Source of the DNA: Sphingomonadaceae bacterium
GTDB taxonomy: Bacteria; Pseudomonadota; Alphaproteobacteria; Sphingomonadales; Sphingomonadaceae
Direction of reading: 5' to 3'
DNA length: 38,723 nt
Assembly: GCA_025359685.1 (NCBI GenBank)
Contig: JANYEY010000085.1
Coordinates: 1-38,723 of the forward strand
Below are positions 25,195-32,546 of this stretch, one piece after another. Position 1 is the stretch's first letter; each line of letters begins with the position of its first letter. The notes below the pieces were generated by a model. That model had not been told where the DNA came from. It ran no database searches and worked only from the letters and a program-made list of their open reading frames with translations. Position numbers and translations under genes: made by a program.

Positions 25195-26525
25195 CAGCCA
25201 ATCGCTCCCTTGCGCTTGATTGCAAGGTACGCGTCGATCAGCCGCGTACCGATCGCCTGATAGGGCGCCTCGATCACGTCGATCCCGCGCGCGCGCAATT
25301 GCGACAGCACCAGCGCGCGCTGGCGCAGCAGTGCGTCCGCGCTGACCGCCATCGCGAGGTGCTGCATGTCGGCCGGCTCGGCCCCGGAGATCCCGGTCAG
25401 TTCTTCGTCGTGCATGGTCACGAACAGCACCAGATGCCGCTTGGTCAAGCGCCCGACGCTTTCGATCATCAGCTGCGCGCTGGTCGGATCGGTAAAGTCG
25501 GAGAACACCACGATCATGCTGCGCCGTTGCAGCCGCGCAGCCAGCGTGGCCAGCGCGAGCGTGAAGTTCGGCTCCTGCGCATGATAGTCGAGCCCCGCCG
25601 CAGCCGACTGCAACCGGCGAAAATCGCGCGCATCGGACACGAACGGGGTGAAAAGTTCAGGCCGCGCGGCAAACCCGAACAGGCCGACCCGGTCGCCGCC
25701 TTTCAAGGCGACATAGGCGGTGGTCAGCGCTGCGGTGACGGCGCGGTCGATCCGCGGCAGGCCCGCCACTGGCTCGCACATCGCCTGCCCGCAATCGAAC
25801 GCGAAGACGATCTGGTTGTTGCGCTCAGCCTCATACTCCTTGGCATAGAGGTGCGCGTGGCGCGCGCTGGCCTTCCAGTCGATCCGGCGCTTGTCCATGC
25901 CCGGCTGGAATTCGCTTAATGCCTCAAACATGGTGCCCTCGCCGCGAATCCGGCGGGCAATCAGCCCGAACTGGGCGTCGCGCAGGAAGGCCTGCAGCGC
26001 GGGCGAGCGGACCGGCGCGACATTGGGCCAGATCCGCACGCTCTCGCTCACCGCGCGGCGCAGCTGGCGCGCGCCAAGCCCGAGCGGACCGGTCCAGCGC
26101 AGCCACAGCTCCTCAACCTCGGCGGTGCCGCGGCGGCTGGCGCGGAACTCGATCCGCGCCTGCCAGTCGTTCCCGTCGCTGCGGGTGAGCGCGGCGGAGG
26201 TGGCTCCGCCGGGGAACAGCCGCGCATCGCTCGCCAGCGCGCAATCGACCCGGCTGCGCCAGCCGCCGCCGAACTCAGCCAGCACATCGAGCCAGCCGGG
26301 TTCACCCACCTCGGCATCACCCGACGCGGTCAATCCGACATCGCGCGCGCGCCCGGCAAGAAGCGCATCGAGCGCGACCAGCGCGATCACCAGCGTGCCA
26401 AGCAGCGGCGCGGCGGCCCAGCTGCCCGGGACCAACACCGCGAGCAGCAGCGCCACCGGCGCCGCAGCAGCAACCAGCAGCGCAGCGCGCGCGGTGGGGA
26501 CAGGAAAGGCGCGGGATAGCTTCAT
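25194..26525 (-). CDS. DUF58 protein with vWA-like domain
   Basis: The 443-residue protein has two N-terminal membrane helices (about 12-55). A middle domain follows, with LWLRWTGPLGLGARQL, then the DUF58 hallmark GMDKRRIDWKASARH (about 210-224). A von Willebrand A-like fold has IVFAFDCGQAM (first strand with Asp) and MIVVFSDFTDPTSAQL. Such proteins are the typical client or adaptor of MoxR ATPases. It lies 9 bases downstream of the MoxR gene. The vWA MIDAS is degenerate (DCGQ instead of D-x-S-x-S). Confidence 0.9.
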   Translation of the reverse strand: MKLSRAFPVPTARAALLVAAAAPVALLLAVLVPGSWAAAPLLGTLVIALVALDALLAGRARDVGLTASGDAEVGEPGWLDVLAEFGGGWRSRVDCALASDARLFPGGATSAALTRSDGNDWQARIEFRASRRGTAEVEELWLRWTGPLGLGARQLRRAVSESVRIWPNVAPVRSPALQAFLRDAQFGLIARRIRGEGTMFEALSEFQPGMDKRRIDWKASARHAHLYAKEYEAERNNQIVFAFDCGQAMCEPVAGLPRIDRAVTAALTTAYVALKGGDRVGLFGFAARPELFTPFVSDARDFRRLQSAAAGLDYHAQEPNFTLALATLAARLQRRSMIVVFSDFTDPTSAQLMIESVGRLTKRHLVLFVTMHDEELTGISGAEPADMQHLAMAVSADALLRQRALVLSQLRARGIDVIEAPYQAIGTRLIDAYLAIKRKGAIG

Positions 26526-26534
26526 GCCGGGGGC

Positions 26535-27506
26535 TTAGCGCGGTGCCTCGGTCGCTGCGACCAGCGCGGCCACCAATGCCTCGACCTGCTTGCCCTCAAT
26601 CTCAGCCGCCGGAGACAGCAACAGACGGTGGCGCAAGACCGAGGCGGCGAGCGCCTTGACGTCGTCGGGCAGGACATAGTCGCGCCCGTCAAGCGCCGCG
26701 CGCGCCCGCGCGGCATTGGCCAGCAGCACTGCGGCGCGCGGGCTCGCCCCGGCGGACAGGTCCGCGCTTTCGCGGGTCGCGCGGATCAGGCGCACAATGT
26801 AATCGGTGACCGCCTCGGACAGGGTGACAGTCTTCACCGCCGCGGCAGCAGCCGCGATCGTCGCGGCATCGGCCACCGCCTCGACCCCAAGATCAGCGGC
26901 GCGGGTCGGGCCGGCCCGTTCGCCGAAGGTGGCAACGATCTTCGCCTCTTCGGCCGCGCTGGGATAGGGGATCAGCAGCTTGAACAGGAACCGGTCAAGC
27001 TGGGCTTCGGGCAGCGGGTAGACCCCCTGGCTTTCGATCGGGTTCTGCGTTGCCACGACCATGAAGTTCTGCGGCAGCGGGTGCGCGGTGCCATCGAGCG
27101 TGACGCGGCGTTCCTGCATCGCTTCGAGCAGCGCGGCCTGAGTCTTGGGCGGGGTGCGGTTGATTTCGTCACCCAGCAATAGCTCGCAGAAGATCGGCCC
27201 GCGCGTCAGCGTGAACGCGCTGGTCTGGAAGTTGAACAAGTTCGATCCCAGAATGTCCCCCGGCATCAGATCGGGCGTGAACTGGATCCGCCCGAACTGA
27301 AGCCCAAGACTGGCGGCAAAGCATTGCGCCATAAAGGTCTTGGCAGTGCCCGGCGGGCCTTCGAGCAAGACGTGGCCCTGCGCCAGCAGCGCGACCAGCA
27401 GCGCGTCGATCGCCTCGGTCTGGCCGACCACGGCCTTGCCGATCTGGCCGCGGATCTTCGCCGCGAGATGGCTGACTTCGGGCAATGTCATTGCAGGAAC
27501 GGTCAT
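26535..27506 (-). CDS. MoxR-family AAA+ ATPase
   Basis: The 323-residue ATPase has Walker A GPPGTAKT (50-57), Walker B with DEINR (113-117) and sensor-1 [20 protein letters not shown], typical of MoxR. The C-terminal lid has [20 protein letters not shown] with sensor-2 Arg. MoxR proteins are chaperone-like ATPases that act on vWA/DUF58 partners to assemble or modify membrane complexes. It is the third gene of a six-gene leftward operon, overlapping the DUF4350 start as ATGA. Confidence 0.95.
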   Translation of the reverse strand: MTVPAMTLPEVSHLAAKIRGQIGKAVVGQTEAIDALLVALLAQGHVLLEGPPGTAKTFMAQCFAASLGLQFGRIQFTPDLMPGDILGSNLFNFQTSAFTLTRGPIFCELLLGDEINRTPPKTQAALLEAMQERRVTLDGTAHPLPQNFMVVATQNPIESQGVYPLPEAQLDRFLFKLLIPYPSAAEEAKIVATFGERAGPTRAADLGVEAVADAATIAAAAAAVKTVTLSEAVTDYIVRLIRATRESADLSAGASPRAAVLLANAARARAALDGRDYVLPDDVKALAASVLRHRLLLSPAAEIEGKQVEALVAALVAATEAPR

Positions 27507-28966
27507 TGCAGCAGGGTCCTTTCAAGAGAATTGAGCGTCTGCGCAGCGCGCAGCATATCGCGGGGACGGCGCGCGGCACGCAGGGTTGCGGCGGCGCTGG
27601 AGAAGGCATCGGCACTGCCGGTGCGAGCGAGCAGCGCCCGGTCGATCGCGGCTTCGGCCTGGGCTGGATCGAGCCGCGCCGGAAGCGCCAGCGCCTTGAC
27701 CAGCCGTTCGCGCGCGGCATCGGCATAAGGCGCGCCGACCAGGTGGAGCCGCTTGGCGCGGCGCAGCAGCCCGGCCGCATTGGCGACCAGCGCGCGTTTG
27801 CCAAAGGCGATCGAGCGGCCCGCCAGCAGCGGCGGACCAAAGCGGTGATAGGCCCGCCACATCGCCACCGCAGCGGCCAGCAGCAAGCACAGCGTCGCCG
27901 CCAGGAAGGGCGGGGTGAAGGCCAGTTCGAGCAAGCTCTCCGACCGGCCATAGCCAGCCAGCGTCAGGTCGAAGACCACCTGCTTGCTCTCGCCATCAAG
28001 CGCGCCGCGCACCAGCGCCTCGGCAAGCAGGGCGTTCTCCCGGTGTGCAAAACCGTAATTGTTGAGCAGGTCGGGTTCGAACACGACGATCACCGGAAAC
28101 CGCGCAACCGTTACTGCGGGCGCCGCTGGCGGCGCGACCGTGATCGGCACCGAACCGTCAGCGTTCGCCTCAGCCGGTGCCGCTTCCTGATCAGGATCTG
28201 CCATTGCTGCGGGTGGATAATCCTCCGCGGGCGCAGCTGCGGCGTCTGGTTCAGTGCCTTGTTCCGCGTCATCCGCTGCGGGCGGCGGAGCGAGCTCATA
28301 GCTCGCCAGGCCGGGATATTCCCTATCGGCGAAATAGCCCGCGAGCATCCGCCGGTCACTGCCTGCCGCGACCAGCGGGACGAGGGTGCGGCCCTTGCCC
28401 GAGATCACCTGTGTGGGATCGGCCACCGGTGCCGACTGGTCCATGCCGAACCATGTCTGGTCTTGGGCCTTGCCGGGCAACGGACCGATCTCCACGCTCA
28501 CTTCATCGTGGAAGCCCGCCCATTTCGGCGGCATCGGGAACATCAGCTGGACAAACCCCGGTTTGACCTTGGGGTTAACTGTGGCGGCGGTGGGCGGCAG
28601 CGGCTGAGCAATCCACTTGGGCATGATCAGCAGGACCGGCCCGTACTGGCTGTGCTCATCGATCACGCGGGTGAGTTCGGCCGGCTTGGTTTGGTGCTGC
28701 GGGGTCAAGATCAGCAGTCCGCCCTGGCGCTGCGGGGCGCGGGTGCGGGTCTGGGTGACTTCGAACCCGCGCGCTTTGAGGTAATCGGACAGCGCAGCGT
28801 AGCCGACCAGCCCCTTGCCGGCGACATGCGCGCCGCTCGGTTGCGGTTCGGGATCGGCCATACCGCTGCCCACCGCCCACAGCAGCGCAATGAACGCGAG
28901 CGCCCCGCCGAGCACCAGCGCGAGCGCGACCCGCGGCGAAAAAGGCCCGCGGCGCCCAACGCTCAT
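27503..28966 (-). CDS. DUF4350 domain membrane protein
   Basis: The 487-residue protein has an N-terminal helix ([20 protein letters not shown]) and the DUF4350 domain ([40 protein letters not shown], a GATase-like Rossmann layout). A Pro/Ala/Glu-rich insert (about 238-285) is followed by a second helix ([20 protein letters not shown]) and a basic cytoplasmic tail. Most DUF4350 proteins lie in MoxR operons and have no known activity. The acidic Pro-rich insert looks disordered. It overlaps the DUF4129 stop as ATGA and the MoxR start as ATGA. Confidence 0.85.
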   Translation of the reverse strand: MSVGRRGPFSPRVALALVLGGALAFIALLWAVGSGMADPEPQPSGAHVAGKGLVGYAALSDYLKARGFEVTQTRTRAPQRQGGLLILTPQHQTKPAELTRVIDEHSQYGPVLLIMPKWIAQPLPPTAATVNPKVKPGFVQLMFPMPPKWAGFHDEVSVEIGPLPGKAQDQTWFGMDQSAPVADPTQVISGKGRTLVPLVAAGSDRRMLAGYFADREYPGLASYELAPPPAADDAEQGTEPDAAAAPAEDYPPAAMADPDQEAAPAEANADGSVPITVAPPAAPAVTVARFPVIVVFEPDLLNNYGFAHRENALLAEALVRGALDGESKQVVFDLTLAGYGRSESLLELAFTPPFLAATLCLLLAAAVAMWRAYHRFGPPLLAGRSIAFGKRALVANAAGLLRRAKRLHLVGAPYADAARERLVKALALPARLDPAQAEAAIDRALLARTGSADAFSSAAATLRAARRPRDMLRAAQTLNSLERTLLQ

Positions 28967-29661
28967 CGCGCCGCGATCCGTTCAAGCGCGAACTCGGCAT
29001 AGGCGGCGCGGGCCGCCTGCCAATCATCCGCGCCAAGCGCACGGAGCGCAAACAGGCTGCGTTCAACCAGCCCGGCAATCTGCGCGAATGTCTGCCGCGC
29101 CTTGTCAGGCAGCGCGGGCAGCGCGCCGATTTCGCGCGCGGTGCTGGCGCGGCCGATCCAGTCGGGCCGGGCCGCAGCGATCTGCTGGACCGAACGGCGC
29201 AGCAGCAAGTGCGTAGCCTCATCGAAGCGGCCTTCGCGAGCGAGCGCATCGGCGTCTTCAAGCAGCGCCAGCGCCTCGGCCTGATCGGGGGTCCAGTCAT
29301 CGGGCGCGGCGGCCTTGGCCTCTTTGCGCTTCCATCCCAGCCGCAGCGGTTCGCTGATCCGCCAAGCGCCGTAAATCACGAACAGCACCAACAGGCCGAG
29401 CAGGACCCATTGCAACACCGGCCACGACAGACCGAGTGCGCGGCCAATCGGTTCGAAGATCGCGCGGAAAAATCGTCCCAACGCGAGCATCCACTCAGGC
29501 GTCTTGGCGGCAGGCACGGACACATCGACCGGGGTGAACTGGATAGCCGGATCGGCGTGGACGTGCTGCCACGCCGCCGCTGCATCCTGCCCCGCTTGCG
29601 CGCCCTGAATCTGCTGATCCGCCACCAAGCCTGTGGTGGCACGCCGCAACAGGCCCGGCAA
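28963..29661 (-). CDS. DUF4129 domain membrane protein, first gene of MoxR operon
   Basis: The protein has a polar N-terminus, then a membrane segment (PVLQWVLLGLLVLFVIYGAW, about 95-114) and a cytoplasmic C-terminal DUF4129 domain with ALLEDADALAREGRFDEATH and RRSVQQIAAARP. It is the standard partner of DUF4350 and MoxR. The start is uncertain: the only in-frame candidates after the upstream stop are TTG 29661 or GTG 29625, and neither has a Shine-Dalgarno. The usual signal peptide is absent, so the N-terminus may be truncated or begin at a non-standard codon. A promoter at 29684-29712 would give a very short leader. Confidence 0.72.
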   Translation of the reverse strand: MPGLLRRATTGLVADQQIQGAQAGQDAAAAWQHVHADPAIQFTPVDVSVPAAKTPEWMLALGRFFRAIFEPIGRALGLSWPVLQWVLLGLLVLFVIYGAWRISEPLRLGWKRKEAKAAAPDDWTPDQAEALALLEDADALAREGRFDEATHLLLRRSVQQIAAARPDWIGRASTAREIGALPALPDKARQTFAQIAGLVERSLFALRALGADDWQAARAAYAEFALERIAAR

Positions 29662-29683
29662 GCCAGAGAAATGAGTATTCGTT

Positions 29684-29712
29684 GGTATAGTTAGGACGAA
29701 ATTCGCAATGAA
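29684..29712 (-). promoter_or_regulatory. Possible promoter of the MoxR operon
   Basis: On the minus strand, TTCATT (29712-29707), a 17-base spacer and TATACC (29689-29684) resemble -35 and -10 elements. Transcription would start near 29677, about 16 bases before TTG 29661. The motifs are weak (4 of 6 each), so this is tentative. Confidence 0.35.
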
Positions 29713-29739
29713 TTGGCTCAGTGCCCGGCTTTGCGCAGT

Positions 29740-30633
29740 CTATCCGCGCGCGCGTTCCTGCGGATAGGTGCCGAGCATGCGCAGTTCCTTGCAATGGAAC
29801 GCCAGTTCTTCGAGCGCGCGATCGACCGCCGGGTCGCCCGGCGCGCCGACGATATCGGCGTAGAAGGTGGTCGCGGAGAAGCTCGCGCCCTTCTGATAGC
29901 TTTCCAGCTTGGTCATGTTGACGCCGTTGGTGGCGAACCCGCCCATCGCCTTGTACAGCGCGGCGGGCACGTTCTTCACCTCGAACACGAAGGTGGTCAT
30001 CATCGGCCCGGCGCCCAGGCTTGCCGGATCGCGGCCCTCGCGGGCCAGCACCACGAAGCGGGTCATGTTGTCGGCCGCATCCTCGACGTTCTCGGCGATC
30101 ACCTTGAGGCCGTAGAGCTCGGCGGCGATCTTGGGTGCAATCGCCGCCACCTTCGGATCACCGAGTTCCGCCACATAGGCTGCGGCTCCGGCGGTATCGG
30201 CGTAGGACAGCGGAACCATGCCGCGTTCCCGCAGGAAGAAGCGCGACTGACCCAGCGCCTGCGGATGCGAATAGGCTGCGCTGAACGGGCCGTCGCCCAG
30301 CGCCATCAGCGCGTGGTGGATCGGCATGAAGTGCTCGCCGACGATGCGAAGATCGCTTTCGGGCAGCAGGAAATGGATATCGGCCACCCGGCCATGCTGC
30401 GAATTCTCGATCGGGATGATCGCGTGTCCCGCGCGCCCGTCCTTGACCGCCTCAAGCGCGTCTTCAAAGCTGAAGCAGGGCAGCGGCAGGCAAGCGGGAG
30501 CCCATTCCAGCGCCGCGCGATGCCCGTTGCACCCCGGCGCGCCCTGAAACGAGACCGCGCGCGCTGGATCGGCGGCGGCCTGGGCGGCAAGTTGCTCGAC
30601 ACGGGCGAGCGCGGGGGCGGGATAGCTCTGCAT
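29740..30633 (-). CDS. pheA: Prephenate dehydratase PheA
   Basis: This enzyme decarboxylates and dehydrates prephenate to phenylpyruvate, the committed step to phenylalanine. The 297-residue protein lacks a chorismate mutase domain. The catalytic half has AVSFQGAPGCNGHRAALEW, AIIPIENSQHGRVAD, YSHPQALGQ and the NMTRFVVL Thr-Arg-Phe signature. The C-terminal ACT domain has TFVFEVKNVPAALYKAMGGF and GVNMTKLESYQ, the Phe-sensing loop. The start is ATG 30633. It lies about 50 bases downstream of ggt on the same strand but has no clear coupling to it. Confidence 0.95.
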   Translation of the reverse strand: MQSYPAPALARVEQLAAQAAADPARAVSFQGAPGCNGHRAALEWAPACLPLPCFSFEDALEAVKDGRAGHAIIPIENSQHGRVADIHFLLPESDLRIVGEHFMPIHHALMALGDGPFSAAYSHPQALGQSRFFLRERGMVPLSYADTAGAAAYVAELGDPKVAAIAPKIAAELYGLKVIAENVEDAADNMTRFVVLAREGRDPASLGAGPMMTTFVFEVKNVPAALYKAMGGFATNGVNMTKLESYQKGASFSATTFYADIVGAPGDPAVDRALEELAFHCKELRMLGTYPQERARG

Positions 30634-30680
30634 GGCGCTGGCTCTAGGGCGGGGCTGCGCGGCGATCAATACGCATTGGC

Positions 30681-32414
30681 TCAATAGCCCTGCGCGTTGC
30701 CCATCGGCAGCCGCGGATCAATCGCCCCGAAATAGCGCGCATGGTTGCCGGTCGCCGCATTGGGTTTCACCTTGAGCGAGGGCCCGCCAACCAGAATTGC
30801 GGCGATCTGATTCCAGTAGGGCATTGCTTCAAGCTGGTGACCCTTGGCGCTGAGCACCGCCATGGTGTCAGCGCTGAGCGAATCTTTTTCGTAATAGATC
30901 ACATCGGGCAGCCACTGCGCGTGGATGCGCGGGGCATCGACCGCCTCGGTCAAGGTCATGTCATAATCGATCACATTGATCATCACCTGCAGCACGCCCG
31001 TAGGGATGTGGCTGCCGCCCGGGGTTCCGATCACCATGGCGAGCTTGCCGTCATGCGTAACAATCGTCGGGGTCATCGACGACAGCGGGCGTTTGCCCGG
31101 CGCGATTGCGTTGTTGGTCCCTTCGACCAAGCCGTACATGTTGGGAAATCCGGGTTTGGCCGAAAAATCGTCCATCTCGTCATTGAGCAGGATCCCGGTG
31201 CCTTCGGCGGTGACCCGCGCGCCGAACCAGTCGTTGAGCGTATAGGTCAACGCGACCGCGTTGCCGGCCGCGTCGACTATCGAGAAATGCGTGGTGCTCT
31301 GGCCTTCCTTGCCTTGCCCCGGTCCGGGCAGGCTGGAGGACGGCGTGGCCTTGTCTGGTGAGATGCCGGCGCGCAGCTCGGCGGTGTAGGCCGGGCTGAT
31401 CAGCTTGGTAGTGTCAGCCTTGACGAAGTCAGGATCACCCAGCTGAATATTGCGGTCATGGAAGGCGCGGCGTAGCGCTTCGGTGGTGTAGTGGACGCCT
31501 ATCGCCGAATGGAAGCCAAGGCTGCCGAGCGGATAGCCTTCAAGGATGCCCAGCGTCTCGCACACCACCACCCCGCCCGAGCTTGGCGGCGGCGCGGAAA
31601 TTACGTGGAAGCCGCGATAATTGCATTCGATCGGCTTGCGTTCGACTGCCTTGTAGGCAGCGAAATCGGCGGCGGTGATGATCCCGCCGTGGCGACGGCT
31701 TGACGCAGCGATCCGTGCTGCGATCGGGCCGTTATAGAATGCCTGGTTACCGCCTTGTGCAATCGCCAGCAACGTCTTGCCGAGATCCGCTTGAATCCAG
31801 CGTTGGCCCGCCTGCCACGGCTTGCCGTGGTTGAGGAACACCGCCGCGCTGGCCGGGTCTTTCGCAAAATCCTCAGACCCTTCGGTCAGCATGTCGGCAT
31901 CGCCCTGATCGAGCACGAAGCCTTTGCTGGCGAGCGCAATCGCTGCCGCCATCAACGGCGCGCGGGCGCGGGTGCCGTATTTGGTCCGGGCCAGTTCGAG
32001 CCCGGCGACGGTGCCGGGAATCCCCACCGCAAGATGCCCGCGCGTGGAGAGCAGCGGGATCACGTTGCCGTTCTTGTCCTGGTACATGGCAGCGCTGGCC
32101 TTGCCCGGGGCCATTTCGCGAAAATCGATGAAGCTGGTGCGGCCATCGGCCATGCGGATGGTCATGAACCCGCCGCCGCCGATGTTGCCCGCCTCGGGGA
32201 AGGTCACCGCCAGCGCATAGGCCACTGCAACCGCCGCATCGACCGCGTCGCCGCCGCTCTTCAGCACGTCGATCCCGGCCTGGCTGGCAAAGCGGTGCGC
32301 CGAGACGACCATGCCATGCTCCGCCGCGACTGGGGCCGGGGCTGCTGCCTGGACCTGCGAGGCGACCAGCGCCAATGCGGCCAGCGAAGCCGCCGCGTTT
32401 CTGAGTGCACGCAT
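30681..32414 (-). CDS. ggt: Exported gamma-glutamyltransferase
   Basis: This enzyme hydrolyses or transpeptidates gamma-glutamyl bonds, chiefly of glutathione, in the periplasm. The 577-residue precursor has a signal peptide (AASLAALALVASQVQAAA) and the large-subunit motif GNIGGGGFMTIR (77-88). The autocleavage/catalytic Thr is T374 in QSTTHFSIVD. Small-subunit motifs are NAVALTYTLNDWFG, PLSSMTPTIV and GTPGGSHIP. ATG 32414 has GGGGAGGG about 10 bases upstream. An inverted repeat lies upstream and the TonB-receptor terminator precedes that, so this gene has its own promoter. Confidence 0.95.
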   Translation of the reverse strand: MRALRNAAASLAALALVASQVQAAAPAPVAAEHGMVVSAHRFASQAGIDVLKSGGDAVDAAVAVAYALAVTFPEAGNIGGGGFMTIRMADGRTSFIDFREMAPGKASAAMYQDKNGNVIPLLSTRGHLAVGIPGTVAGLELARTKYGTRARAPLMAAAIALASKGFVLDQGDADMLTEGSEDFAKDPASAAVFLNHGKPWQAGQRWIQADLGKTLLAIAQGGNQAFYNGPIAARIAASSRRHGGIITAADFAAYKAVERKPIECNYRGFHVISAPPPSSGGVVVCETLGILEGYPLGSLGFHSAIGVHYTTEALRRAFHDRNIQLGDPDFVKADTTKLISPAYTAELRAGISPDKATPSSSLPGPGQGKEGQSTTHFSIVDAAGNAVALTYTLNDWFGARVTAEGTGILLNDEMDDFSAKPGFPNMYGLVEGTNNAIAPGKRPLSSMTPTIVTHDGKLAMVIGTPGGSHIPTGVLQVMINVIDYDMTLTEAVDAPRIHAQWLPDVIYYEKDSLSADTMAVLSAKGHQLEAMPYWNQIAAILVGGPSLKVKPNAATGNHARYFGAIDPRLPMGNAQGY

Positions 32415-32446
32415 CTGTACGATCCCTCCCCGAATATGCCTTGGCT

Positions 32447-32468
32447 TTGGCCTGCCACAAAAGGCCAA
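32447..32468. repeat. Inverted repeat upstream of ggt
   Basis: TTGGCCT (32447-32453) and AGGCCAA (32462-32468) form perfect seven-base arms with an eight-base loop. The repeat lies between the terminator of the receptor gene and the ggt start (32414), so it is a candidate operator or leader hairpin. The regulator is unknown. Confidence 0.4.
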
Positions 32469-32480
32469 TCCTGTCGCACA

Positions 32481-32514
32481 AGAAAAGGGCGGGGAAGCCG
32501 AAGCCTCCCCGCCC
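32481..32514 (-). terminator. Rho-independent terminator of the TonB-receptor gene
   Basis: On the minus strand, GGGCGGGGA pairs with TCCCCGCCC (nine pairs, 32506-32514 and 32487-32495). The stem is followed at once by a T-rich stretch (TTTTCTT). It lies about 33 bases after the receptor stop and is a standard intrinsic terminator. Confidence 0.9.
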
Positions 32515-32546
32515 GATCCTGTAGTCCTGCCGGACCCGCGTTTAGA

